Below the pieces are notes generated by a model. That model was not told the origin of the DNA. It saw only the letters and a list, made by a program, of their open reading frames with translations, and made no database searches. The translations under genes were made by a program, and so were the position numbers. 64,000 bases of DNA. It comes from Cyclobacteriaceae bacterium (GTDB taxonomy: Bacteria; Bacteroidota; Bacteroidia; Cytophagales; Cyclobacteriaceae). Location of the stretch: positions 1-64,000 of the forward strand of contig JAHBUC010000016.1 of assembly GCA_019638275.1 (NCBI GenBank). The letters run 5' to 3'. Positions 50,797 to 60,731 of the stretch are shown one piece after another (within the stretch, counting starts at the first letter, position 1; each line of letters starts with the position of its first letter).

Positions 50797-53700
50797 TTAG
50801 AATTTAACATTTAAGGTAAGGTTAAAATTGCGGGTGGTGGGTAGCGCTGAGTTTTCATACCCTGCCCTGAAATCCCCGGACGACTGCATCGATTCAGGAT
50901 CCAGTCCCGGAAAATCGCGGTGAAGAATTGCCACATTGCGGCAGGAAGCCGACAATGTCAACCCTTTTACAAAATCAAGAGCAGGCACATTGCGCAGGGC
51001 ACTTGTGAAATTATACGCAACCGATATATTCCTCAACTTCACAAAATCTGACTTGAATGTAAAGGGGTCGCCTATTTGAGTATTTCTATAGTCCGCATAA
51101 AATGTCTGAAGATTAGCAAAGGGTGAAGGTGCTTGTCCGGCATTAGGACCAGTGGCAATAACAGCTCCAGGTACAACTACACCTGTTTCCCCCTGACGCC
51201 TTCCTTCCAGCGACATGATCGAGTGCCCTTGCCTGAGCATGTTCAAATGCGTTGCGGATAATACTGTACCCCCGAACTTATAGTCTATAAATACACCTAC
51301 GCTCAAATTCTTGTAGGTAAAGGTGTTGTTCCATCCACCGGTAAACTTAGGGATTGAACTGCCGACAGGAAGAAAACCATCGGTTAGTTCCGCACCTGGT
51401 GTTTGATTGTTAGTTGCCAGTAACCGCCCATCCGGTTGGACAAGAATTCGTCCCTGATCATCGCGCAGGTAGGTTCGTACATACATTTGGTTCATGGCCA
51501 TACCTTCGGTATACCGCAGTTGACCAAGGAACTCGTTACCGGTTTGATTAAAGTAGACCACCACCATGCTTCCGCTCTCATTGCCCACATCAAGGACTTT
51601 TGTCTTGAGGAAGGCGTTATTCCAGGAGGTTGTCCATCTGAAATCACTGGTTTGATAAGGTGTAACTTCTATGAAGGTTTCCAAACCACTGTTCTTCAAG
51701 GAAGCTACATTTTGTTTGGTTTGATTATATCCGGATGCATTGGAAATTAAAACTTCCAATATCTGATCCGTTGTCACCCGGTCAAATGCTGCAATATCCA
51801 CGTTTACCTTGTTGTTGAACAACTTCAACTCAAGACCAATTTCCTTTTCTGTTACATTATAAGGTATCACCGCATTAGGGGCAAGAGTACCACTAACACC
51901 AGCCAACGTCTGGCCATTGAATTGCTGGGCATTGATAGTGTATGTCAGAAGTCCATCGTAGGGGGCTGCACCAGTATCACGCCCTGCCCTGGCCCATCCT
52001 GATCTCAGTTTACCATATGATAACCAGTTCAGGTTTGGCAATAACTCAGAGAAAATAAAACTACCGGATACAGATGGATAAAAAACATTATTTTTCTCAG
52101 GTCTCAACGTGGAGAACCAATCCTGTCTACCAGTAAAATTCAGGTATAACATTCCATTATATCCAAACTCAGCCCAGCCATAAAGCGAATTAACCCGGAA
52201 TTGACTATAACCAAAACCTGGAGTTCGCACAGTACCATTTCCAAGGGAGTAGAGATCTGGGACTGTAAAATTGCTCACGGTTTGATCATTCGACATGCTC
52301 TCAAATCTCCACGTGTTTCCACCAATACTTGCGTCAACCGAAAATACTCCAAATTCTTTACTGCCACCCACCAGGAAGTCTGCATTTATATCCGTTGCTT
52401 CTCCCTGTCGTATATTGTAGTTTCCTTTGTACGTTCCATCATTATTGAAGAGAAAGTTGGTTCCCTGCCCACTCAACTCGTTCCACTCCACAAAACTTGA
52501 ACTACGATTATAATTGTACCTTCCCTGTGCATAGAGCCAGTCAGTGAAATTATATCGCAAGGTAACCGTTCCAAGAAGTCGATTTCGCTCATCATTAAAA
52601 TACTGGCCTTTCTGAATTTGGTAGTACGGATTGTTAATGGTTCCCAAAAACCCGTTTGTTGGATTCTCTGCTCCGTTGGGACCAACTGCACTATTCTTGA
52701 AAGCTTCTAATGGTGTGGAGATAGCTACCCGGGTAAAGAAGTTAACTGCACCATTACCCTGCGTACCAATCTGTGGCGGGTTTATGTTATCTTCTTCTGA
52801 ATAGTTGATATTCAATCCTAGCTTAAGCTTCTGTGTGATGTTATGATTAATGCCTACGTTGAAAATATTTTTTATATAGTCATTGTTTGGAACAATCCCT
52901 TTGGAATCTGTATTGGTAAAGGATACCCTGAAACTTCCGTTGGCACCACCTCCCGTCAAGCTAACGGTATTGGTCCAATTTGTACCCGTTCGCAAGAAGC
53001 CAAATAACCGGTCAGGATAGGCCGAGTAAGGTCGCATAACTCCATCGAAGTTAATTGTGTTCTCGCCATCAAGCCGCTCGCCAAAGCCAAACTGGCCATT
53101 GCCCTGAGCTTGCGCTTGGGTTTGAGGCCTAACCCCTCCTGTTCCTTGTCCATATTCAGTCTGAGTGATCTCATCCAGAAAATTCAAGGCATTAAACGTG
53201 GTGAAGCTGGATGTAAAATCAACCCCAATACCCTGATCCTTTCGACCGGATTTGGTAGTAATAATGATTGCACCATTGGCAGCCCTGCCACCATATAGTG
53301 CGGCAGCCGTTGCCCCTTTTAAAACCACCATACTTTCAATGTCATCCGGGTTTACAGCCTGTAAATTGTCTCCACGGTCACGTTGGTTTACCTGACCATT
53401 TCCATTGGTACCCCTTGCCTCCTGCTCCATAGGAAGACCATTGATTACAATTAGTGGAGCATTGTTTGACCCTGCGAAGCCCGATTGTCCGCGTAATCGT
53501 ATTTGCATACTGGAACCAGCTCCTGCAGCAGGAGGTGTAATGTTCAGCCCGGCTACCCGCCCAACAAGTGATTCCATTACGTTGGTCGTTCTGTTTGTTA
53601 TCAGTTCATCGGTTTTAACAGATGTAACTGCATATCCTAATTTTTTCGATTGTTTTTCAACTCCCAGTGCTGTAACCAAAACTTCTTCCAGTTGCCTTAC

Positions 53701-54066
53701 ATCCGGGTTCAGCGTTACATCGATTACCGAACGACTACCGACCGTAATTTCCTGTACAGCATAACCGACAAATGAAAATATGAGAACACTGTTGGCATCC
53801 GGAACTTCAATGTTGTACCGGCCTTCGTTGTCAGTGGTTGTACCTGTTGATGTTCCTTTGACAACTACGTTCACACCTGGAAAAGGCGTGCCGCTTTCAT
53901 CCGTAACCTTGCCACTCACATTAATAGCGATGTGGTTGGTTTCCAGAACCGCATCTGTTTCTGGGTTTGCGATGCCTGAAGGTGATGCATGAGACCAGTT
54001 GTCACCGGCCATAGCAGCGACCTGCATCAGCAAAATCATTCCATACAGTAGATAATAATGCTTCAT
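50797..54066 (-). CDS. SusC-like TonB-dependent receptor (second locus)
   Basis: A 1089-residue outer membrane importer: signal peptide (about 1-20), a 25-residue spacer, carboxypeptidase-like sandwich (VSGKVTDESGTPFPGVNVVVKGTSTG), TonB box region LEEVLVTALGVEKQSKKLGYAV, plug with MVVLKGATAAALYGGRAANGAIIITTKSG, and a barrel to the final phenylalanine (FNLTLNVKF). The LVTALG form marks a different SusC branch from the first receptor. Cargo is not certain; neighbours (GH43, GH97, esterase) suggest arabinose- or galactose-bearing plant oligosaccharides. The 215-bp upstream gap holds an AAACGTTTGCG motif and a long inverted repeat. Confidence 0.94.
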   Translation of the reverse strand: MKHYYLLYGMILLMQVAAMAGDNWSHASPSGIANPETDAVLETNHIAINVSGKVTDESGTPFPGVNVVVKGTSTGTTTDNEGRYNIEVPDANSVLIFSFVGYAVQEITVGSRSVIDVTLNPDVRQLEEVLVTALGVEKQSKKLGYAVTSVKTDELITNRTTNVMESLVGRVAGLNITPPAAGAGSSMQIRLRGQSGFAGSNNAPLIVINGLPMEQEARGTNGNGQVNQRDRGDNLQAVNPDDIESMVVLKGATAAALYGGRAANGAIIITTKSGRKDQGIGVDFTSSFTTFNALNFLDEITQTEYGQGTGGVRPQTQAQAQGNGQFGFGERLDGENTINFDGVMRPYSAYPDRLFGFLRTGTNWTNTVSLTGGGANGSFRVSFTNTDSKGIVPNNDYIKNIFNVGINHNITQKLKLGLNINYSEEDNINPPQIGTQGNGAVNFFTRVAISTPLEAFKNSAVGPNGAENPTNGFLGTINNPYYQIQKGQYFNDERNRLLGTVTLRYNFTDWLYAQGRYNYNRSSSFVEWNELSGQGTNFLFNNDGTYKGNYNIRQGEATDINADFLVGGSKEFGVFSVDASIGGNTWRFESMSNDQTVSNFTVPDLYSLGNGTVRTPGFGYSQFRVNSLYGWAEFGYNGMLYLNFTGRQDWFSTLRPEKNNVFYPSVSGSFIFSELLPNLNWLSYGKLRSGWARAGRDTGAAPYDGLLTYTINAQQFNGQTLAGVSGTLAPNAVIPYNVTEKEIGLELKLFNNKVNVDIAAFDRVTTDQILEVLISNASGYNQTKQNVASLKNSGLETFIEVTPYQTSDFRWTTSWNNAFLKTKVLDVGNESGSMVVVYFNQTGNEFLGQLRYTEGMAMNQMYVRTYLRDDQGRILVQPDGRLLATNNQTPGAELTDGFLPVGSSIPKFTGGWNNTFTYKNLSVGVFIDYKFGGTVLSATHLNMLRQGHSIMSLEGRRQGETGVVVPGAVIATGPNAGQAPSPFANLQTFYADYRNTQIGDPFTFKSDFVKLRNISVAYNFTSALRNVPALDFVKGLTLSASCRNVAILHRDFPGLDPESMQSSGDFRAGYENSALPTTRNFNLTLNVKF

Positions 54067-54101
54067 AATTAAAGGGGTTTGGATTTAGATAATATTAATA
54101 A

Positions 54102-54154
54102 TAAGTGTAAAAAAGACATTTTAAATTCTTTGATAAAGTTTCTAATTACACTTA
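54102..54154. promoter_or_regulatory. Inverted repeat in the SusC (second locus) leader
   Basis: TAAGTGTAA (54102-54110) and TTACACTTA (54146-54154) are perfect 9-bp arms 35 bp apart, starting 36 bp before the SusC start. It may fold in the leader RNA or be a paired operator. Confidence 0.35.
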
Positions 54155-54197
54155 CTAAGTTCTTCCAATAAAACCCGCTGAAGAATTTTGAACACGA

Positions 54198-54217
54198 TAC
54201 CGCAAACGTTTCCTATG
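54198..54217 (-). promoter_or_regulatory. AAACGTTTGCG motif upstream of SusC (second locus)
   Basis: On the reverse strand it reads GGAAACGTTTGCGGTATC, with palindromic core AAACGTTT. The same 11 bases AAACGTTTGCG occur at 62384-62394 before the GH43 gene of this locus. Confidence 0.42.
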
Positions 54218-54281
54218 CGTCCAATTCGGGCTTTTTAAAAATCTGCCCTCCACCTCACTCCTTGCAGGTTTTCAACCCTGT

Positions 54282-55811
54282 CTACTGCTCGTTCTGGTAT
54301 TTGGAAATTGCCTCAAACTCATCGTATAGCTTGGTGCTCAGTCGCTCAAAAATTGAATAATACTTTTCGTATACCTGATGATTGACCTTGTTGGGATTAT
54401 ATGTATTGGCCAACACTACAGAGCGGGCGGCTTCATCAAGGCTTTTAAAAACGCCTATGTCGGTAGCATATAACAGAAATGCCCCACGTGCGATGTTATC
54501 CGGGTTCTCACCAACGGATACTGGCTTATTAAAAATATCGGCAATCATTTGCGCACAGAAAGGTATCGAAGCAAAACTTCCGCTTGCGGTGAGGCTGTTA
54601 ATCGTCCGGTGCTCCTCCAATGTTTTGCCTATGCTGTAGATTTCGTACAGTATCCCTTCAATAGTTGCCCTTACAAAATGTTGCTTTTCATGCTTAATGT
54701 TAATACCGAAGTAACTTCCTCGCGCATTAGGGTTCCATATTGGGGCACGCTCGCCCAACAGATAGGGGAGAAAAAGTAATCCCTCCGATCCCACCACTAC
54801 ATCCATAGCCTCATGAATAAGATTAACCATGGTGTACTCAATGTCATACGGGCCTTTGAAGTCGCCAAACTGCTTGGCAAACCATTCAAATATTACACCC
54901 CCGTTGTTGGTTGGGCCACCGGATACGTAATCTTTCTCAGTTAATAAGTAGTTGAAAAAACGTTGCCTTTCATCTTTTAATACTTTCTTTCCAACAACAC
55001 GCACAGCACCACTATCCTCTACCGTGATTGTTGCCTTTCCCTCTTCCCATACACCACCGCCAAGTGTAGCCAGGCATCCATCACTTGAGCCGGTGATTAT
55101 CTTAACATCATTCGATAATCCCAATGATTTCTGATACTCTCGTCTGAGTTTTCCTGGTGAATGAAACACAGGCACAAGATCAGGTAATTTATCACTGGTT
55201 ATACCTGCAAAGTCTAACGCCTTGCTGTCCCAGGTAAGATTATGAATATTCAATAGTCCGGTTGCTGATGCAAGGCTGTAATCAAGGACATATCCATTCG
55301 TAAGTTGTTGTATAATATAACTTTTGATGGATAAAAACTTATAAGCCTTTTTAAAACGTTCCTTATCATGCCGGCTTAACCAGGCAATCTTTATAAGCGG
55401 AGACATCGGGTGAATGGGTGTACCGGTTGTCTCGTAAATTTCCTTACCAAGCGAAGAGTTCTTCAATTCAAAAGCCTCATTTTTTCCACGGTTATCCGCC
55501 CATGTTATGGCATATCCTAGCGAAGTTCCATGCTTATCAACCGGCAAAACACTGTGCATGGATGCGCTGAAGCAAATAGAAATTACATGATAATTCTTCG
55601 GATGAACTTCTTCGTTAAGCAGATTTTTAAGTACATACAACATGGTAATAAACATCTGATCCGGATCCTGCTCACTGTAATCTGGCTCAACATGAAAGGT
55701 TGGATATGACCCCTTCATGGAACCGATCACTTTTCCACTCAGGTCAAATGCCATTACCCGTACAGCATTTGTACCGATCTCAATAGTTATGACGCATTCC
55801 ATGTTTTTCAT
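54282..55811 (-). CDS. FGGY-family kinase, gluconokinase type
   Basis: A 509-residue sugar kinase: N-terminal ATPase loop CVITIEIGTNAVRVMAFDLSG, AITWADNRG, the segment TGTPIHPMSPLIKIAWLS characteristic of gluconokinases in this family, SSDGCLATLGGG with the catalytic-base region, and GERAPIWNPNARGSYFGI. It probably phosphorylates gluconate or a related sugar acid. Its ATG overlaps the stop of the AraC gene by 4 bases (ATGA), so regulator and kinase are made together. This puts a sugar-acid step beside the second locus. A role on another polyol or ketose (the family includes xylulokinase) cannot be ruled out. Confidence 0.85.
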   Translation of the reverse strand: MKNMECVITIEIGTNAVRVMAFDLSGKVIGSMKGSYPTFHVEPDYSEQDPDQMFITMLYVLKNLLNEEVHPKNYHVISICFSASMHSVLPVDKHGTSLGYAITWADNRGKNEAFELKNSSLGKEIYETTGTPIHPMSPLIKIAWLSRHDKERFKKAYKFLSIKSYIIQQLTNGYVLDYSLASATGLLNIHNLTWDSKALDFAGITSDKLPDLVPVFHSPGKLRREYQKSLGLSNDVKIITGSSDGCLATLGGGVWEEGKATITVEDSGAVRVVGKKVLKDERQRFFNYLLTEKDYVSGGPTNNGGVIFEWFAKQFGDFKGPYDIEYTMVNLIHEAMDVVVGSEGLLFLPYLLGERAPIWNPNARGSYFGINIKHEKQHFVRATIEGILYEIYSIGKTLEEHRTINSLTASGSFASIPFCAQMIADIFNKPVSVGENPDNIARGAFLLYATDIGVFKSLDEAARSVVLANTYNPNKVNHQVYEKYYSIFERLSTKLYDEFEAISKYQNEQ

Positions 55812-56713
55812 TTATTGTGTTGATTATTTGCATAATTTCTTTTCCGGAACTCACCAGGCGTATGGCCAGTGAGCTTTTTAAAGGTGGTGGAAAAATGCTG
55901 TGATGAATAAAATCCAGTATCAAGCGCGATGTCTGTAAAATTTACGGTTGGTCGTTTCAATAGTTTGATGGCTTCGGATATTCGGATGTTGATAAGGTAA
56001 TGCAGGGGAGTAAAACCTGTATAGCTTTTTACCCTTTCTGTAAAAGCTGTTGTGCCCAGTCCAACCATGGCGGCCATTTCTTCCACCGTCCATTGACGGG
56101 CCAGGTTCTGACGCAAGGCTTGCTCAAGTTTCAGAAATGTTTGTGGAAAGTCCCTGCGCGAACCAGATTGCCGGGTAGACTGTCGTGCAATAATAATAAG
56201 CAATGACGCCAGCAGGTGATTGACCCGTGTAACATAGCCAAGTTCCTGACTCAGAATTTCTGATCTCATTTCCTGAAATATGCCGGCTACTTCCTTTATT
56301 TTCAATACCGGCAAATTATTCAGCATCAGGATTTTCCCAATCGTGCGCCTTTCTTCTTCAGAAAGATTGCTCCATCTACCGATGCTCATCCTTCCATCAG
56401 GAGAGCTTTTTTCAACTTTCAGTTGCAACCAAAAGAATGTACCGATATCATAATAACCCTTCGAACCCCCAATTTCCTGATCGGGTAACGCAACCGCTAC
56501 ATCGCCAGGATAAAGCACATAATGCTCACCTTCAATGACCCATTCAAATTTTCCATCGACAATAAAAAACAAATTCAAACAATCAGATTTTTCCTGGACA
56601 AAAGAATCCAGCTGAATGGTGTTGTTTTTCCTCAGCCCAAATTCCTTCATGTGCGGAAACAATTCCAGTGTACCCGATACTCCTTGTTGCAGAATGAACT
56701 GATTTTGCTGCAT
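55808..56713 (-). CDS. AraC-family transcriptional regulator
   Basis: A 301-residue regulator. An N-terminal cupin-type sensing domain (about 30-130, with HYVLYPGDVAVALPDQEIGG) is joined to a C-terminal pair of helix-turn-helix motifs (about 205-295: WTVEEMAAMVGLGTTAFTERVKSYTG and NFTDIALDTGFYSSQHFSTTFKKLTGHTPGEFRK), the usual AraC/XylS signature. It is the only transcription regulator in the window and is overlapped by the gluconokinase-type gene, so it likely responds to a sugar or sugar acid and controls the second locus. It is preceded 50 bp upstream by the double esterase gene. Confidence 0.92.
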   Translation of the reverse strand: MQQNQFILQQGVSGTLELFPHMKEFGLRKNNTIQLDSFVQEKSDCLNLFFIVDGKFEWVIEGEHYVLYPGDVAVALPDQEIGGSKGYYDIGTFFWLQLKVEKSSPDGRMSIGRWSNLSEEERRTIGKILMLNNLPVLKIKEVAGIFQEMRSEILSQELGYVTRVNHLLASLLIIIARQSTRQSGSRRDFPQTFLKLEQALRQNLARQWTVEEMAAMVGLGTTAFTERVKSYTGFTPLHYLINIRISEAIKLLKRPTVNFTDIALDTGFYSSQHFSTTFKKLTGHTPGEFRKRNYANNQHNK

Positions 56714-56763
56714 CTTAAATATCGTTTGAATTCCGGATCACAATTTCTCTTTCAAGCTGTTGG

Positions 56764-58683
56764 CTATTCAGTAAACAACAAAGGAGCAAACGAATACAAG
56801 TTATGTCTCCATACCGGCCAGGTATGCCCACCGGGATATTCGCTGTAAGTATACCGTATGTTCATCTCATCAAACCTTGACAACATAACTTTGCAGTTGT
56901 TGTAGGCGATGTCTTCCTTCCCACCCATCGCTACCCAAAGGTGCTTCAGGTTATTATTGATAGTGGAAGCATTTTCTTTCATGAAAGCATATTGGGGATC
57001 CGACAATGCAGTGTTGTTTGCAAACCATCCCGAACTGAACACCCCGAGATAAGAAAACATGTGATTGTTCCGGATGCCGGCATATAATGTTTGCAATCCA
57101 CCCATGGACAACCCTGCCAGTGCTCGACTTTTAGCATCAGTTTTTGCACGATAGTTTGTCTCAACAAAAGGAATGACTGCTTGCTTCAACTCATTTTCAA
57201 ATAGCTGTAGGGTACGTTCACCAAAATTCGCAAGGCCACCTCCCCCAACATTTCCATCCATCATCACTACCAACATGGGCTTTGCTTTTTGCTCCGCAAT
57301 CAGGTTATCGAGTATCAAATCGGTTTTACCTTGTGTTGACCAGCCCCGCTCATCTTCGCCACCGCCATGCAGTAAATACAAGACAGGGTATTTTGCATTT
57401 ACATCATCGTCATAACCAGCCGGTGTATAAATGTAAAATCGTCTCCATGCATTTAATGCGGTTGAATAGTATCGCCTCATCCTTAGTTCTCCATGCGGAA
57501 CATCTTTCAAGGCATAGAATGCATTATTTCTGGAAGGGATTTCAATGCCCGATGCCATTCTTCCCATTCCGTAAAATGTTTCACTGGCAGGATCGGCCAA
57601 TGCCACTCCGTCAATCAACAATGAATAGTAGTGAAATCCTTCGCTGATGGTATCGGTAGTTACTACCCAGAATCCTTCAGCATCCTTTACCATGTCATAT
57701 TTTTTTCCAAGATCAACTTGCACCTTTTGCGCATCGGGTGCTTTGATTTTGAACATTACACGATTGTCAGGTAAAATCTGTGGATACCTTGCTGACCGGA
57801 CATTGGAAGATGCAGGAACACCCAACACTGTAAACAATGGAAAGACTGATTGATCAACTGGTTTGAAAAGAAATTGCGAAAACATATAAAGATCATTTTT
57901 CCAGACTTTGAAATCATGACCTCCCGGTTCTACATAAAATATATGTGGAACATTTTTCTCATACAGATAATCGTGGGTCCGTTTGCTGAACGCCATCAAA
58001 CCATCCGCATCACCGCACGAAATCCAAAGCAATTTCAATTTTGCTCTCGCTACTGCGGGATCCGGAACCAACACTTCAGGCAACTTTGTATTTGGAGCAG
58101 ATGAAAACCCACCCACCCAGGCAAATTTATCAAGGTTGCCAAGACCAAAGTTTAAAGACTGGCCCCCACCCATTGACAAACCCGCAATAGCACGATGATC
58201 GCGGCCTGTAAGCACTGGATACTTTTTCTCAATAAACGGAATGACATCGTTCAGCAAATCCTTCTCAAAAGTCGCAAAGGCTTGTACCCGATCAGGCTCA
58301 AACACATTCCCCCCTGCGCGATCATCTTTCATAGCCCTGCCATTGGGCATCACTACAATCATGGGCTCAATTTTTTTCTCCGCATAGAGATTATCAAGGA
58401 TCACCTGAGGGTTGCCGCCCTTTAACCATTCCTTCTCATCACCACCAATGCCATGAAGCAAATACAGCACAGGGTATTTCTTCTTTTTCGAAAATCCGGG
58501 GGGTGTGTATACCAGCATCCTTCGATCATTGCCCACTGTTTTGGATGGATACATTACCGAATCGATTTTACCCTGTGGAATATTAGCCCTGAAAGAGTCA
58601 AAGCCTTCCGGAGCTATCCTGGTCTCCTGGGCACATAGGGAAAACCAACACATGAGCAGCAGTAGAGAAATTGTACTTTTCAT
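56764..58683 (-). CDS. Tandem double CE1-type esterase (feruloyl/acetyl xylan esterase-like)
   Basis: About 639 residues from the ATG at 58683 (a longer start would be TTG). Signal peptide (ending SLCAQE), first esterase-D domain about 25-275 with nucleophile S170 in AIAGLSMGGGQS and His in EPGGHDFKVW, an E-set/CBM48-like domain about 285-375 (RVMFKIKAPDAQKVQVDL), and a second esterase domain about 385-639 with S526 in ALAGLSMGGLQT and H620 in PGGHTWPVW. Both active sites look complete. Such fusions are found in xylan loci of Bacteroidota and attack ester side groups (ferulate or acetate) of arabinoxylan. The two domains could have different targets. Confidence 0.9.
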   Translation of the reverse strand: MKSTISLLLLMCWFSLCAQETRIAPEGFDSFRANIPQGKIDSVMYPSKTVGNDRRMLVYTPPGFSKKKKYPVLYLLHGIGGDEKEWLKGGNPQVILDNLYAEKKIEPMIVVMPNGRAMKDDRAGGNVFEPDRVQAFATFEKDLLNDVIPFIEKKYPVLTGRDHRAIAGLSMGGGQSLNFGLGNLDKFAWVGGFSSAPNTKLPEVLVPDPAVARAKLKLLWISCGDADGLMAFSKRTHDYLYEKNVPHIFYVEPGGHDFKVWKNDLYMFSQFLFKPVDQSVFPLFTVLGVPASSNVRSARYPQILPDNRVMFKIKAPDAQKVQVDLGKKYDMVKDAEGFWVVTTDTISEGFHYYSLLIDGVALADPASETFYGMGRMASGIEIPSRNNAFYALKDVPHGELRMRRYYSTALNAWRRFYIYTPAGYDDDVNAKYPVLYLLHGGGEDERGWSTQGKTDLILDNLIAEQKAKPMLVVMMDGNVGGGGLANFGERTLQLFENELKQAVIPFVETNYRAKTDAKSRALAGLSMGGLQTLYAGIRNNHMFSYLGVFSSGWFANNTALSDPQYAFMKENASTINNNLKHLWVAMGGKEDIAYNNCKVMLSRFDEMNIRYTYSEYPGGHTWPVWRHNLYSFAPLLFTE

Positions 58684-58769
58684 ACACAAGGATTTATATA
58701 CATTTAATTTTGATTGCTCACATTAACACATCCAAAATCTCATTCTCACATCATCATTCTCCTTCGCCT

Positions 58770-60731
58770 CTATTTAAAAACTGCTACAAATCCATCATTT
58801 CCCTTCAACACAATACTTAACTCTCCTGAAGAAGGTAGATTCACGGTTGTTTCTGTAAATGATGGTTCGTCACTGCTGTTAGTTCCGTTTGCTATTAGCC
58901 GTGCTGTTTTGTTTCCAAGAAAAGACAAATCGAGTGAGAGTGACTTCTCCGTATTTTCTCCGTTGATCCCGGCCACATACCAACTCTCTCCCGATTTTCT
59001 GGCCACCACAAATAATTTTCCCGGGTAGCCGTCAATGAATCGTACATCTTGCCAGTAGTCTGGAAGTTCTCTTAAAAAGTCTTTTACATTCTCAGGAACA
59101 TGCACCATTCCTTCAGGGCTTTCCGCATAATGCTGTATACCCGATAAGAAGATTACTGAAGTTGCCAATTCAAAAGCTGCGGTAGTCGTACGTTGAATGC
59201 GCGGAATTTTATACAAGTTCATCGGTGTAAAATCCATCGGATCAAATGCATTTCGCACCAGTGCTGACATGACCGAATGTTCCGGAGCTTTGTTGGCCGA
59301 CCCCTGACCAAACGTGATCATTTCATAGCCAAACACAGCCTCGACAGTCATCAGATTAGGGTATGTACGATGCAGGCCTCGTGGCAAGGTAGCTCCATGA
59401 AAATTCACCAGCAGATGATTTGTTGCAGCATCCTCCAGAATATCTTCGTAGTAGTTAATCATGGATTGTCCGTCACCCGAAAAGAAATCTACTTTGATTC
59501 CTTTGATTCCCATTTCGCGAAGCCGGCCAAATTCCTTCATTCTGTCTTCATGCGTAAGCAACTTGTCCTTTGGAGTGAACTTTACCGTGTTCCAATCACC
59601 AGCGGAATTATACCAAAGCAATAAGCCCACATTTTTGTTTTTTGCGTATTCAGCAAGTAGCCTCACCGAATCGTAGCCCATTAACTTATCCCACGTTGCG
59701 TCAAGCAGACAATACTGCCAGTTCATATCAGCTGCGAAGTCAACATATTTTTTCTGAACCTTGAATACCGTTGAGTCGTCTTTCTTCAATATCCAACTCC
59801 ACGATGACTTTCCGGGCTTTATAAAATCTGCATCCATCTTTACAGCGGGTAAAGCAAGATCGGTTCCCAGTGTTGATTCTACTATCGTTTTCAAATCTCC
59901 GATCACCATAATCCTCCAGGGTGTTCTCCATGGCAATGTTGATTCAGGATTTAAGGCACCATTTGTAAACACTTCGGGCGCTTGTGGAAAATTAATCTTG
60001 TACTCATGATCAGGAGAATGTTGCTGAAGGGCTGTGCCGCAATAGTTTCTCCCTAATGCAGCCTCCGTAATCAGCATCCACACGTTATTGTATCTAAACA
60101 AAGCAGGATATACCCAGCCGTTTTGTGTTGGCGAAGGTGTTCCGGTTTCAATCTCCATCATATAATGTGCTTCATACGATGGATTGGTATGTTCGAATCC
60201 TGTTTGTGCTTCTGCCTTCGGTTGAAGCCATGCTTTTGTTCCTTCAAAAAAGCGAAAACTTGTTTCTTCAGAAATAATTTTTCGAACATCTGACGATGTC
60301 TCCGGAAATTCATAACGAAACGCAACACCATCATCCGACACACGGAAGATGATATTCATTTTTTTTCCTGATGATGCTTTTGTTTCCAGGATTCTTTCGG
60401 TGGCCATGTATGTGATGTTCTCCTTCTTGGCAGTAAGCATCGTGTAGCTATCCTTCACCACTATTGGCTGAGAAACTCTTCTTACAGCTAGGTTCGTTAA
60501 AAAATCTTCGTCATCACGAACTAAACCCAATTTCGACTCGTTGAGAACAGGTTCATTCCTGTATGCAACACTGTAAACCAATTTTTCTGTATCAATAGTT
60601 ACTACAATGTTCTGATCAGGACTAGTGATCATAAGGTGTCGATCCACTTTTCTGGCACACGATAAAACAATCAGAGCCATTAGCATGACCACTACTTTAC
60701 ACTCTATTGCAAATGCTCCTGTTTTTTTCAT
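58770..60731 (-). CDS. GH97 hydrolase, retaining alpha-galactosidase type
   Basis: About 653 residues from the ATG at 60731, one base overlapping the stop of the upstream GH43 (TGATG); a TTG at 60734 is not needed. Lipobox VLSC (about Cys25-26). N-terminal GH97 beta-sandwich (about 35-290), (beta/alpha)8 barrel to about 550 and a C-terminal beta-domain. The barrel has D416 (counted with the extra residue) in KGIKVDFFSGDGQ, the position of the nucleophile in retaining GH97 enzymes, and E465 in LMTVEAVFGYE as acid/base; inverting GH97 alpha-glucosidases such as SusB lack this Asp. So alpha-galactosidase or alpha-L-arabinopyranosidase-like action is expected, fitting galactose side groups of complex xylans. 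Confidence 0.9.
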   Translation of the reverse strand: MKKTGAFAIECKVVVMLMALIVLSCARKVDRHLMITSPDQNIVVTIDTEKLVYSVAYRNEPVLNESKLGLVRDDEDFLTNLAVRRVSQPIVVKDSYTMLTAKKENITYMATERILETKASSGKKMNIIFRVSDDGVAFRYEFPETSSDVRKIISEETSFRFFEGTKAWLQPKAEAQTGFEHTNPSYEAHYMMEIETGTPSPTQNGWVYPALFRYNNVWMLITEAALGRNYCGTALQQHSPDHEYKINFPQAPEVFTNGALNPESTLPWRTPWRIMVIGDLKTIVESTLGTDLALPAVKMDADFIKPGKSSWSWILKKDDSTVFKVQKKYVDFAADMNWQYCLLDATWDKLMGYDSVRLLAEYAKNKNVGLLLWYNSAGDWNTVKFTPKDKLLTHEDRMKEFGRLREMGIKGIKVDFFSGDGQSMINYYEDILEDAATNHLLVNFHGATLPRGLHRTYPNLMTVEAVFGYEMITFGQGSANKAPEHSVMSALVRNAFDPMDFTPMNLYKIPRIQRTTTAAFELATSVIFLSGIQHYAESPEGMVHVPENVKDFLRELPDYWQDVRFIDGYPGKLFVVARKSGESWYVAGINGENTEKSLSLDLSFLGNKTARLIANGTNSSDEPSFTETTVNLPSSGELSIVLKGNDGFVAVFK

